A DNA stretch of 64,000 nt from an uncultured Methylococcaceae bacterium (GTDB lineage Bacteria; Pseudomonadota; Gammaproteobacteria; Methylococcales; Methylococcaceae): NCBI GenBank assembly GCA_903859815.1, contig CAIOOA010000228.1:1-64000 (forward strand), given 5' to 3'. The notes below the pieces were generated by a model. The model worked only from the letters and a program-made list of their open reading frames with translations. It made no database searches and was not told where the DNA came from. This document shows positions 1 through 8,618 of the stretch, one piece after another (the stretch's first letter is position 1; each line of letters starts with the position of its first letter). A program made the translations under genes and the position numbers.

Positions 1-106
1 CGTCCGCCGCTCGCCGCCAGGCCGAAGCCCGCGCTGCCGCCCGACTTGCATGTGTTAGGCATGCCGCCAGCGTTCAATCTGAGCCATGATCAAACTCTTA
101 TGTTTG
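1..106 (-). rRNA. rrs: 16S ribosomal RNA, 5' end (partial)
   Basis: Read on the minus strand, this stretch contains the universal 16S 5' motif AGAGTTTGATCATGGCTCAG. The ATTGAACGCTGGCGGCATG block, the CACATGCAAGTCG block and the GC-rich V1 helix follow, and the gene continues off the left edge. The 5' end at about 106 is set by analogy with E. coli, where the mature RNA begins 7-8 bases before AGAGTTTG. The sequence type is proteobacterial, most like Gammaproteobacteria. A strong promoter and a boxA lie upstream in the right order. Confidence 0.97.
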
Positions 107-119
107 AACACTCTTCGCC

Positions 120-262
120 TCCAGGGCAAGCCCCTTCGGCAGGGCCTCGCGGCCCCTTAACTACTTTTCGCATTCCTGCGACTTTACTCTTCGCATTGCT
201 GCATTCTTCCGGCGGGCGCGGCCCCGAAGGGCCGCGACCGCCGCCGGGCACAGCCCGCCGGC
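120..262 (-). other. rRNA leader with GC-rich stem-loops
   Basis: Between boxA and the 16S 5' end lies a very GC-rich segment with several perfect or near-perfect inverted repeats. Examples are CGCGGCCCC/GGGGCCGCG around 217-238 and GCCGCCGGGC/GCCCGCCGGC around 241-261. Such stems are expected in the transcribed leader, where the 5' part pairs with the spacer after 16S to form the RNase III processing stem. The pairing partner is outside the window. No coding sequence is credible here. Confidence 0.6.
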
Positions 263-297
263 GGCGCAAGCGCCCGCCTCAAATTGTCCGACCAAAC

Positions 298-310
298 TGT
301 TAAAGAATCC
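298..310 (-). promoter_or_regulatory. rrn boxA antitermination site
   Basis: On the minus strand the sequence reads GGATTCTTTAACA and continues AGTTTGG. It matches the gammaproteobacterial rRNA boxA core (CTTTAACA), which binds NusB/NusE and prevents premature Rho termination. It lies about 190 bases upstream of the 16S 5' end and downstream of the rrn promoter, as in other rrn operons. Confidence 0.75.
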
Positions 311-501
311 GGCGCCCGGCGTCAGCCGAAAGCACCCAAGACCGACCATTCTACAGCATCCCGCCCGAATGTCAACCCCCCTTCTCGCAGGCCAGGCCAA
401 ACCGGCCCGACCGCCCCCCCCTCCCGGGGGACTCCTGCCCCGCTTCCCCAGGGCCGCCCCGCCGCAACCGAACCAAAGCCCGACCACCGCAAGAGCCGTG
501 C

Positions 502-530
502 ATTATGACGGTTCAATGACAGGCTGTCAA
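502..530 (-). promoter_or_regulatory. rrn P1-type sigma-70 promoter
   Basis: On the minus strand a consensus -35 box TTGACA (525-530) is followed after 17 bases by CATAAT (502-507) as the -10 box. The discriminator is G/C-rich (GCACGG), as is usual for stringently controlled rRNA promoters. Transcription would start near 495, giving a leader of about 390 nt before 16S that includes boxA. Confidence 0.8.
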
Positions 531-1060
531 GCGGAAACATCCAAAAAGTCCGCGGCAGTCCACGGCTCAACGAAACGGAGGCGTAATCGAAAACGAGGTG
601 GTGTGCGGTCAGCGGCGAGGCCGGAGTGCAAGTCCTGCCTTGCGTCCGCACCCAACCGCCCACGAACCCCGGCAAGGCAAGCCTCGCACCCCAACAGCAG
701 CAAGCCCCGATACTTGGCATCCCTAAGCCCCCTCCGCAGCCATTTAGTTGAGAAAAACCCCGTCGCCCGGCATGAACCGCCAGAACCCAAGCCCCATGGA
801 CGGGAAGAGACTGGGCTTCCATGCAATCTGGATTGACCATCTCATCCTGAGATTCAGGCTTCGCCCCGCACTCATTGCGTCATAAGTGAAGAACGGGAAC
901 TCTGGAGATATCCGAAATGACATTGGGAGTGCAAGATTCGGCTTTCATGACCTCGCAAGGCAAGCCTTGCACGCCTGCATTACACCTCAATAAGAGGATC
1001 ATGGCAAACCGGACTGGCTTCGAATAGTGTGTTAGCCTAAAATACCCATCTAAGAGCAAA
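531..1060. other. Non-coding region upstream of the rrn promoter
   Basis: No credible gene is seen. The long open frames here follow from high GC and lack start context and recognisable protein features. Two imperfect copies of a GCAAGGCAAGCC-type motif occur at about 672-693 and 954-975. The segment just upstream of the -35 box may hold UP-element or Fis sites, but none can be pinned down by eye. Confidence 0.5.
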
Positions 1061-1198
1061 GGGGAACCTCGAAAAACCGGTTACGTTCATGGTTCGCCCT
1101 TTGACAGGCTCAGTAGGCTTTCCATGAACGTAACCGATTGATTTTATTAACACTGTTCGCATTGGGCTTGACGAAATGCGAGGCTTTTTGAGGTTCCC
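1061..1198. repeat. Palindromic intergenic repeat, family A, copy 1
   Basis: The outer ends are inverted: GGGAACCTCGAAAAACC on the left and GGCTTTTTGAGGTTCCC on the right. An inner inverted pair GGTTACGTTCATGG (1079-1092) / CCATGAACGTAACC (1122-1135) surrounds a TTGACAGGCTCAGTA segment. A second copy lies at 16956-17070. The bases AAAG occur on both sides (1058-1061 and 1199-1202), a possible 4-bp target duplication. The element overlaps the upstream end of the open frame of the next gene, which argues for a start at 1245. Confidence 0.75.
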
Positions 1199-1244
1199 AA
1201 AGGGGTTTTGCCATTATTCAACGATCAAGGCGGCGGAAAAAGTG

Positions 1245-4019
1245 ATGCGTACAAGTACGCAGGGCATTCGCTTTCGCCTCATGCTACTCGGGGTCTTGCC
1301 AGCCTGTTTTATCGGCTTGGCTCTGACAAGTTATTTCATCCACACCCAAATGGCGAGTTCGTATCAAGCCCTCTCGAACCGGGGCGTACTGATCGTCCGC
1401 CAACTGGCGGTTTCCTCGAGTGCGCCTATTGCATCTGGCAACCTTCATTTACTACAAGAACTCGCAAACTCGACCATCAACGAAATTGATGTTGTCGAAA
1501 TCACAATCGCCGATGCGCAAGGGAATGTGTTAGCCATGCAGAAACGTCAGTCAAACGGCTTGAAAAATCCCCTAGTCTTGACTGCCGCAATCTATCCCCA
1601 GCATTTGAATAATATCGCTTCAGACACCCAGCCTAACACTGCCAAACCTGATGAAAAAAATGGATATATCAGCTTGGTGTTATCGCGACAACGCACGGCC
1701 AAGCAACAAGAAAATATGATATGGATCACCTTGTCCTTGTTCGCAGCAGGTCTGATTTCAGCCATATGGGTCGCTCGCAGCATGATCAAAGTCATCAGCA
1801 ATCCAGTGATGGCATTGACGTTTGCCGTTCATGAGTTGTCCAATGGGAACATGGATGCGAGAGCCGAAGCCGAAGCGGTGACGGAATTGGCTTATTTGCA
1901 AGCGGGTTTCAATGCCATGGCGGCCGAATTAAAGAAAAACCGGGAGTCCTTGGAACGGCAGGTGCAGCAGTCTACCCTGCGTTTGCGTGAAACCTTGGCC
2001 GCACTTGAAAGGCGGAACCTGGAATTGGAAGCGGCACGTGGCTATGCCGAAGTGCAAACCAAATTGAAATCCCAATTTTTGGCGCAGATGAGCCATGAAA
2101 TCCGCACTCCGATGAACGGGATCATCGGTTTCGCCGAACTGCTGGAAAAAACCCCTTTAAATGCCGATCAATCTGAAAAATTGGGGATGATAAGCCGCTC
2201 GTCAAGGAACCTGTTAGCTATCAGCAATGAAATCCTAGACCTGTCCAAATTGGAAGCGGGGAAAATTAGCTTGGACAATAAAATATTCTCGCTACGGCCT
2301 ATTTTGGAGGATGTTATCGCTTTGTTGTGCGTCCCGTTCAAACGGGCATCCGTCATCCTCTGGGTGGACCCTGAGGTTCCATGCATGATCGAGTCCGATC
2401 CTGTCAGAATCCAGCAAATCATCGCCAATTTTCTTAGCAATGCCCTGAAATTTGCCCAAAGTGGCAGGATTGTCATCCGCGTTCGTACCCTGATGCGCAA
2501 GGAGGGTGAACGTTTGTTAGTGTTCGTTTCGGATTCCGGCAGCGGCATTTCCCACACCGACTTTGCCAAATTATTTTCCCCGTTTCAGCAATTGGAAGCA
2601 TCTACCCTTCTTTCCACAGAAAAGGGTTCGGGTTTGGGGCTGAGCATTGCCAAGAATATTGTGGAGAGCATGGGCGGTGAAATCCATTTGGCAAGTCGAC
2701 TAGGCAAAGGAACCACTATATGGTTTGACCTACCTTTGAACCCCATCCCGGCAGATGATTTGAGATCGCAATCCGTATTTCTTAGGGGAGAGACCCCTTG
2801 TCGGCTTAGGGATGCCGTCTTACCTTTGAAATCAGAAATGATTCGACTGATCGGATTAGTCGAGCCTGACCGTCTGCTTGGACAAGCCCTGCGTCAGCAA
2901 CTGGAAGGCATTGGCGCGAGCGTGGTCATGTATGACACCTTGGAAGAATCCTCACGGCAGCTTGACGGCACGGCTCGGCCTAGTCATATCGTCTACTTTC
3001 ACCGGAAAAAGGCCAAATTCGGTGGCATGTCCTTACCACGATGGCTGGAATGGTGTGACAACCAGAAGATTAAACCGATTCTACTCTTTTCTGCCAATGC
3101 GAGACGCTTGGTCAATTTTTTCCAGCAACGAAAGATTAATTGCTTATTTCACCCAACTGCCAGCGTGAGATTGGCTAAAACGCTTGACCTCGTGGACTTG
3201 GGTGCCATGGCCCAACCATTGCCGTTCACCGAATTGCCGGTGGCTATCCATCCTTTGAATGCTGGGAAACGGCTTCGATTTTTGGTGGCTGATGATAATG
3301 AAATCAATCGACTGCTATTACGAGCCCACTTGGAAAGAATCGGGGCTGAGGTAGCCGAAGCGCAGGATGGCAAAGTGGCGCTGGAACGGATTCGGCAAAG
3401 ACGTTTTGATCTTCTATTCTTGGACTTGCAAATGCCACGGATGGACGGGTTGCAAGTACTCAAGAAGATGAGGGAAAAGTCTGGGCCTTGCCAAAATGTC
3501 CCAGTCGTCGCCATCACCGCCTTCTGTGTGCCGGAACAAAAGGAATCTCTTATCAAAGAAGGGTTTACTGGTTGCCTGCTCAAACCCGTCACGGAAGAAC
3601 AAGTCCTTACCCTCATTGGTGAATTGCTTCCATCCACTGAGCAAGGCTTTACGGAGGTGCCCCCTGCTTATGAATATGCCCATGCCATCTTGAGACATAC
3701 GGACGGCAATCGACATTTGGCCGACATGATAGCGGGCAAATTGTTCTTAGAGCTACCGGAATGCCTTGAAAATGCGCAAAAGGCTTTAGATACTGAAGCA
3801 AGGGAAGCAGCGAGACAAGCGGTCCACAAAATCAACGGGTCGGCGGGTTTTTCCGGTTTGCCCGCGATCCAAGCAAGCGCCGCAAGCTTGGAATCCGCAT
3901 TAATCAATGCGCTTGACTTTGGCAAATTGAATCTGCTTTGTGATGAATTGAAGCAGGAGATTGAAAGGTTTTTGTCGTTGCAACAGGAAATACTGAATAT
4001 CCTTGAAGATGAAGAATAA
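1245..4019 (+). CDS. barA: Hybrid sensor histidine kinase, GacS/BarA type
   Basis: This 924-residue protein has the full GacS/BarA layout. A transmembrane segment lies at about 11-32, then a periplasmic region, a second transmembrane segment near 158-178 and a HAMP linker. The HisKA box is MSHEIRTPMNG with phosphorylated His284. A HATPase domain (DSGSGIS and GSGLGLSIAK), a receiver domain with Asp727 in LFLDLQMPRMDG, and a C-terminal HPt domain with His861 follow. In this family the phosphorelay passes H-D-H to the response regulator GacA/UvrY, which drives CsrA-sequestering small RNAs. The ATG at 1245 is chosen because the frame upstream runs into a palindromic repeat. No gacA homologue is in the window. 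Confidence 0.9.
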   Translation: MRTSTQGIRFRLMLLGVLPACFIGLALTSYFIHTQMASSYQALSNRGVLIVRQLAVSSSAPIASGNLHLLQELANSTINEIDVVEITIADAQGNVLAMQKRQSNGLKNPLVLTAAIYPQHLNNIASDTQPNTAKPDEKNGYISLVLSRQRTAKQQENMIWITLSLFAAGLISAIWVARSMIKVISNPVMALTFAVHELSNGNMDARAEAEAVTELAYLQAGFNAMAAELKKNRESLERQVQQSTLRLRETLAALERRNLELEAARGYAEVQTKLKSQFLAQMSHEIRTPMNGIIGFAELLEKTPLNADQSEKLGMISRSSRNLLAISNEILDLSKLEAGKISLDNKIFSLRPILEDVIALLCVPFKRASVILWVDPEVPCMIESDPVRIQQIIANFLSNALKFAQSGRIVIRVRTLMRKEGERLLVFVSDSGSGISHTDFAKLFSPFQQLEASTLLSTEKGSGLGLSIAKNIVESMGGEIHLASRLGKGTTIWFDLPLNPIPADDLRSQSVFLRGETPCRLRDAVLPLKSEMIRLIGLVEPDRLLGQALRQQLEGIGASVVMYDTLEESSRQLDGTARPSHIVYFHRKKAKFGGMSLPRWLEWCDNQKIKPILLFSANARRLVNFFQQRKINCLFHPTASVRLAKTLDLVDLGAMAQPLPFTELPVAIHPLNAGKRLRFLVADDNEINRLLLRAHLERIGAEVAEAQDGKVALERIRQRRFDLLFLDLQMPRMDGLQVLKKMREKSGPCQNVPVVAITAFCVPEQKESLIKEGFTGCLLKPVTEEQVLTLIGELLPSTEQGFTEVPPAYEYAHAILRHTDGNRHLADMIAGKLFLELPECLENAQKALDTEAREAARQAVHKINGSAGFSGLPAIQASAASLESALINALDFGKLNLLCDELKQEIERFLSLQQEILNILEDEE

Positions 4020-4020
4020 A

Positions 4021-5295
4021 TCACCAAATCCACAAACTACCTGCCAAGGTCAAGCTCGATAAAAGGATAAGCACACCACCAGCCCGCCAGCCCGTGCGGC
4101 GAGTACCCAATACCACCGCATAGGCGGCTTTAAGTAGGTTATTGCTGGCCGTCGCCGTGACAATCGCTTGGAGCAATATTGTCTTACCTGCGACGAACTT
4201 GCCTTGCACCAAAGAAAGCACGAACGGGTCGATGTCGGCAAAACCGGCAAAAAATGACATCCAAATTAACCCCTTGTCTGCATAGAGGCCAATACTGTAT
4301 TTGGTCACGGCCGTAATGACGACGAAAAGAAAGGCAAACAACAATGCGGATGTCAATTCCAGAGGGTTCCTTGGGCTGGTCGTTACGCCGATGGCATCGT
4401 TGGAAGGGGCGCTGCCGCGATTCAGCCAAAATGCCAATGCGCCGCTCAGCAGGGCAAGCCCCATGAAAGCGGGCAGAAGTGCCAAGGCAAGGGAAAGCTT
4501 GAAAATCCCCACAACGACTAATAAGCGAGGATACATCATGGCGGTTGCCAAGACGATGCTTGCGGCTGGCGCATTCGATTCTAAGGGATAAATCCTGGAT
4601 TGCCGTGCCAGCACAACCGTGGTTGCCGTACTGGAATAGACTCCGCCGATGGCCCCCGTCAATAATATCCCTTGCCCTTTTAGCAGATACGTCTGCACCA
4701 AATACCCCAAATAGGAGATGCCGCTGATAACCACCACTGCCAACCATGTCTGGTGAAATGAGACCGGAATGAAGTCGGCAATGGGCGTTTGCGGTGTGAG
4801 TGGTAGAATGACCCCGGATAACACCAAAAACTTGCCCAAGCTGATGATTTCCTCGTTGACCAGTTTTTCGGTCAAGCGATGTATTTTCTCTTTGGCATTG
4901 AGTACGAAAAGCGTGGAAATAGTGAACAGGATCAGAAACCATCCCGGCAACACCAAGGCGATTGGACCTATCATGTAGCATAAAAAAGCAATCAATATTC
5001 CGATCATGCCTGGCTGCTGCTTGGCTTCCCTCGCGTGATAATAGACCCCCATTAATACTGTCAAAGGGAGAAGGCCGCCCAGAAAGTACCAACCATTAGG
5101 CTGGAGTTGGTACAACACGAAACCCAAGATGCCAATCAAGGTGCAGGTGCGTGTTGAACCAAAATAATAGGTTTTCTTCGCGACTAGGTAATATTCGCGT
5201 AAACCCAAACCGAGTAGAAAACTCATGGCGAGTGTCAGTAAAAATGCGCTCAGCAAGCTTGGCAGCAACGGCGGGGGAAGAACTACAGTATCCAT
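4021..5295 (-). CDS. MgtC/SapB-family DUF4010 membrane protein
   Basis: This is a 424-residue, very hydrophobic protein with about 11-12 predicted membrane segments. The N-terminal part resembles the MgtC/SapB fold (an LLGLGLREYY segment, then a CTLIGILGFVLYQL helix). The C-terminal part has the DUF4010 pattern, including GAIGGVYSSTATTVVLARQS and a late GFADIDPF motif. The biochemical function of DUF4010 proteins is not established; a role in ion homeostasis is suspected from the MgtC relation. It converges on barA with one base between the stops. Confidence 0.8.
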   Translation of the reverse strand: MDTVVLPPPLLPSLLSAFLLTLAMSFLLGLGLREYYLVAKKTYYFGSTRTCTLIGILGFVLYQLQPNGWYFLGGLLPLTVLMGVYYHAREAKQQPGMIGILIAFLCYMIGPIALVLPGWFLILFTISTLFVLNAKEKIHRLTEKLVNEEIISLGKFLVLSGVILPLTPQTPIADFIPVSFHQTWLAVVVISGISYLGYLVQTYLLKGQGILLTGAIGGVYSSTATTVVLARQSRIYPLESNAPAASIVLATAMMYPRLLVVVGIFKLSLALALLPAFMGLALLSGALAFWLNRGSAPSNDAIGVTTSPRNPLELTSALLFAFLFVVITAVTKYSIGLYADKGLIWMSFFAGFADIDPFVLSLVQGKFVAGKTILLQAIVTATASNNLLKAAYAVVLGTRRTGWRAGGVLILLSSLTLAGSLWIW

Positions 5296-5382
5296 GGCAT
5301 ATTCTCTTGTTCGATAAAAAAATCAGTGCGGAATGTTTCCGCTGTTGTAAATTCCATGCCCGATCCAGGAAATCCGCAGCAC

Positions 5383-6297
5383 ATGCAAGCTGAATCCCAC
5401 ACCCCTATCAACACTTTTTCCCGCTCAACAAAGTTGCGGGGGCTAGTCTGCATGATTTTCGCCAGTCTAATGTTTTCGATGATGAATGTTTGCGTCTACG
5501 CCATTGGTCTTTATGAGCCAGAGTTGTCACCTATCTTCGTCAGCTTTGTTCGCTTGCTGATCAACCTCATTATATTACTCGTCCCCGCCTTACTAGCAGG
5601 CAATAGTCTTAGTTTATTGGGTGATTTTCGTTTGTCGCTATGGCTGCGTGGTCTGTTTGGCAGCTTGGCACTGATGCTATCATTCGCTTCCATCCAAATG
5701 ATAGGACCCGGCGAAAGCGCATTTCTGGCATCCAGTAGCGTTTTTTTTGTGGCCTTGCTCGGACCCTTGGTGTTGCATCAGAAAAACTCAGGCTTAGTCT
5801 GGCTGGCCATCTTGGGGGCAATGGCGGGGCTTGCCTTGCTGTTCGAGCCACGCTTTGGCGGTCACGATTTTCTGGGGAGGGCATTTGCCTTGGGGACAGG
5901 GTTCCTAGCCGCCTTGGCTTATTTGATGGTGGCGAAGGCCGGGAGAAGCAACTCCACGAAATCCATCATATTTTATTTTTGTTTCATCGGAGTGGCCGTA
6001 CACTTGGCATATTTCGGGTATTTCGGCTATCGCCTAACTAACAGTGCTTATGTTTGGGGGTTGATTTTCGCGGGAGGCATATCCGCCAGCATCGCGCAAT
6101 TCTACATGACGCTATCCTACCAGATTGCCCCGGCGGCCTTGGTCAGCGCGGCCGGCTATCTTAGCCCGGTCTTAAGCCTGTTCTGGGGTGTTGTGTTGTT
6201 TTCCCGCACTCCCGACCACAAAGCTCTGGCTGGTTGCGCCTTGGTACTGGCATTTGGGGTGATGTTGCCATTCCTCAATGCGGTAGGGAAAAAGTAA
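5383..6297 (+). CDS. DMT-superfamily (EamA) transporter
   Basis: The protein has about ten transmembrane helices arranged as two EamA repeats of five, the drug/metabolite transporter plan. The pattern 'GPGESAFLASSSVFFVALLGPLVL' is split across helices 3-4. The substrate cannot be told from sequence. The start is uncertain: a GTG at 5326 and an ATG at 5356 are in frame upstream, but none of the three has a convincing ribosome-binding site. The 5383 ATG leaves a normal short cytoplasmic N-terminus. It ends one base before the convergent SDR gene. Confidence 0.8.
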   Translation: MQAESHTPINTFSRSTKLRGLVCMIFASLMFSMMNVCVYAIGLYEPELSPIFVSFVRLLINLIILLVPALLAGNSLSLLGDFRLSLWLRGLFGSLALMLSFASIQMIGPGESAFLASSSVFFVALLGPLVLHQKNSGLVWLAILGAMAGLALLFEPRFGGHDFLGRAFALGTGFLAALAYLMVAKAGRSNSTKSIIFYFCFIGVAVHLAYFGYFGYRLTNSAYVWGLIFAGGISASIAQFYMTLSYQIAPAALVSAAGYLSPVLSLFWGVVLFSRTPDHKALAGCALVLAFGVMLPFLNAVGKK

Positions 6298-6298
6298 G

Positions 6299-7258
6299 CT
6301 ACACAATCAACGCACCATCGGGTTTGCTTCGCCAATACTCCAGCATGTTTTCGATAGTATCATCCAAAGATATGCGGGGCTGCCACCCAGTAACCCTGGA
6401 CAATTTGGTGCTATCGCCCCATATCACGGCCTCGTCTGTCGGTCGAATGAGTTTCGGGTCGACCCTAGGGTTAATGTCCTTCCGGGTTGAACGCGCAAGG
6501 ACACGCCTGAGAATGTCTTCCATGGGATAGGCTGTGGACCCACCCAAGTTGTAAACTTCCCCCGCTACGCCATGCTCTAGCAGCATCATCATGCCACGAT
6601 TCAGATCACGCACATCGACGATGGTGCGCCGGGTATCCAAGTTGCCAACACGAATGCCGTTTTCATTGGGATGACGTTCCAACCAAACCGTGCGGCGCAC
6701 AAAATCGGACGGGGCGTCACCCACTTTACGCGAACCTGTGCAGTTGAAAATCCGCACCGGAATGGACTTCATACCATAGTTTGCCCAGTATTGCAGTGCC
6801 AAAAGTTCAGTGGCAACTTTGGACACGCCGTAGGGATGCAAAGGGAGTAGCGGGCATTCCTCAGTGACTGGGATTTTGTCAGAATTGACTAAACCGTACT
6901 CCGCCGAGGAACCCGCCACAATCACCTTGATTAGGGGATTAATCCGCCGTATGGCTTCGAATACGGTGGCTGTTCCGATGACATTGGTCTCCAGGGTTTC
7001 CACCGGGCGTTGCCACGACACCGCCGGGTAACTTTGCGCGGCAAGATGAAACACGGCATCGGGTTGGAAAGCGTTGATGGAATCATAGACCGAACACCAG
7101 TCCCGGATATCAACCTCCTGAAGCGGCAACCCGGCCAGTTCAGTAAGATCGACAGTGGGTTTGTAATAAGTTGCCGCCACTTCGTGACCTTGTGCCAAGA
7201 GCATTTCGCACAGGTGAGAGCCCATCATGCCGCCACAGCCGGATATCCAGATACGCAT
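6299..7258 (-). CDS. GDP-mannose 4,6-dehydratase-like SDR epimerase
   Basis: This is a 319-residue extended SDR. It has the NAD(P)-binding GCGGMMGSH motif at residues 8-16, a VAGSSAEYG stretch holding the catalytic Ser, and a YGVSK catalytic Tyr/Lys pair. The C-terminal block RPTDEAVIWGDSTKL resembles the 'RPTEVD.L.GDPTKA' signature of GDP-mannose 4,6-dehydratases. The expected activity is on GDP-mannose or a GDP-6-deoxyhexose for surface glycan synthesis. A GDP-4-keto-6-deoxymannose reductase (Rmd) role is also possible. It sits next to a glycosyltransferase on the same strand, about 45 bases downstream of it. Confidence 0.75.
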   Translation of the reverse strand: MRIWISGCGGMMGSHLCEMLLAQGHEVAATYYKPTVDLTELAGLPLQEVDIRDWCSVYDSINAFQPDAVFHLAAQSYPAVSWQRPVETLETNVIGTATVFEAIRRINPLIKVIVAGSSAEYGLVNSDKIPVTEECPLLPLHPYGVSKVATELLALQYWANYGMKSIPVRIFNCTGSRKVGDAPSDFVRRTVWLERHPNENGIRVGNLDTRRTIVDVRDLNRGMMMLLEHGVAGEVYNLGGSTAYPMEDILRRVLARSTRKDINPRVDPKLIRPTDEAVIWGDSTKLSRVTGWQPRISLDDTIENMLEYWRSKPDGALIV

Positions 7259-7302
7259 CGCTAAATTTTTTTTCGTTAATAAGTTAGTGAAAAATGGGTC
7301 GG

Positions 7303-8508
7303 CTACTGATTAGGCTTGCCGTGAGGATGGACCACTGCTTCGATCACTTGGTCAAGGCGTTGCATTTGTGCCTCCCAAGTGTAATAGGTTTCAGCCGATT
7401 GGCGAGCCTTCGATGCCATTTGCTCGCGATAGTCGCGATCGGCAAGCAATCGGATGACCCTATTCGCAAACTCACTGGGCTCGTCAGCCGCGACAATGCC
7501 ATCGCCAGATGGAATCACCGTGCCACTCCAAGCCGCAGTCGAAGACACGCAGGGCAAGCCCATGGCAAGCGCTTCCAACACTTTGTTTTGAATCCCTCGC
7601 GCCATGCGCAAAGGAGCGACAAACACTTGCGCTTCATCCATGTAGGGTCTTGTGTCCGGGACGCGACCCGTCACGGCCACGCCGGGAATTTGGGTAAGTT
7701 GCAACACCGCTGGTACGGGTCGGCTCCCGCAAATGACAAAACTGGCATCGGGAACCTGTTGTTTCACCAATGGAAATATTTCACTGCAAAACCATTGCAC
7801 TGCATCAATGTTGGGCAGATAATCCATGACCCCAGTAAAAACGATGGAACCGGGTTTCTTCTCCAAACCCAAGGGATGGAAGAATTCAAGGTCGACACCA
7901 TTGGCAACCAGCGTGACGGGGCGTCCGGGAATTAGCCGCTCAAAGTCTCGCCGTTCCACATCGGTGCAGACCAAGGAATGGGTGAAGGTATCGGCAATAT
8001 GGCGCTCATAAGCCAGCAACCGCTGTTGCTCCAGCTTATAAACCCAACGTAAGATGAAACCCGACCGCTCTGCATATTGCCCAAATTTTAATGAATCCAA
8101 ATCGGCAAACTGCATAATCCTAGGCACTTCCGCAAAATGGGCCGCATATTGCGCCACATTGCAGCTATAAACAATCATAACATCTGGCTTCGATTCCGCG
8201 AATCGGAGTTTGATCGCATCATGAAGCTTTTTTTTGTTGAATGCCGCCACTGACAATGCCCCACCAAAGAATAGTGCCAACAAAGCACGATATTTGGTTC
8301 CAATGCCCGTGAATGGAACGGCGGTAACGCTTGCGACGTTGTACTCTTTTAATTTGACCGTGTTGGCTAAATCCTGCTCGCCATCCCCCAAACAAAACAC
8401 ATGCACTTCATGGTTTTTAGACAAATGGCGGATTTCATTAAATGTCGTGATTTTATCCCCTCGGTCTGGTGGATAGGGGACGCGCTGGCAAATATAAAAA
8501 ACTCGCAT
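7303..8508 (-). CDS. PEP-CTERM/EpsH-associated glycosyltransferase (TIGR03087-like)
   Basis: This is a 401-residue GT-B (GT4) glycosyltransferase. The N-terminus YICQRVPYPPDRGDK is the hallmark of the sugar transferases found with the PEP-CTERM/exosortase (EpsH) system. The C-terminal half has the nucleotide-sugar site pattern MARGIQNKVLEALAMGLPCVSS. A PEP-CTERM protein is encoded at 48762-49490, which fits. No exosortase, prsK/prsR or other eps genes are in the window. It is probably co-transcribed with the SDR downstream (6299-7258). Confidence 0.8.
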   Translation of the reverse strand: MRVFYICQRVPYPPDRGDKITTFNEIRHLSKNHEVHVFCLGDGEQDLANTVKLKEYNVASVTAVPFTGIGTKYRALLALFFGGALSVAAFNKKKLHDAIKLRFAESKPDVMIVYSCNVAQYAAHFAEVPRIMQFADLDSLKFGQYAERSGFILRWVYKLEQQRLLAYERHIADTFTHSLVCTDVERRDFERLIPGRPVTLVANGVDLEFFHPLGLEKKPGSIVFTGVMDYLPNIDAVQWFCSEIFPLVKQQVPDASFVICGSRPVPAVLQLTQIPGVAVTGRVPDTRPYMDEAQVFVAPLRMARGIQNKVLEALAMGLPCVSSTAAWSGTVIPSGDGIVAADEPSEFANRVIRLLADRDYREQMASKARQSAETYYTWEAQMQRLDQVIEAVVHPHGKPNQ

Positions 8509-8618
8509 TGCAAACCTTTTGGGGTGATGGGCAAGATTGGATTAAACCACGACTATGCTGACCGTTTCAGGTTTGTCACACATTAGCGACAAACATGAGT
8601 GAGACTTTCTTAACTAAC

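Noticed and set aside
161-840. Overlapping open frames of 99-172 codons on both strands upstream of 16S
   Set aside because: They lie in the rRNA leader and promoter region, overlap each other, are full of Arg/Gly/Pro from GC-rich DNA, and show no family features or ribosome-binding sites.
4184-5092. Minus-strand frame of 302 codons inside the DUF4010 gene
   Set aside because: It is an out-of-frame reading of the membrane protein; the in-frame product has the expected hydrophobic helices and this one is Arg/His-rich with none.
7294-7935. Plus-strand frame of 213 codons opposite the glycosyltransferase
   Set aside because: It is the antisense shadow of a well-supported glycosyltransferase gene and has no family features.
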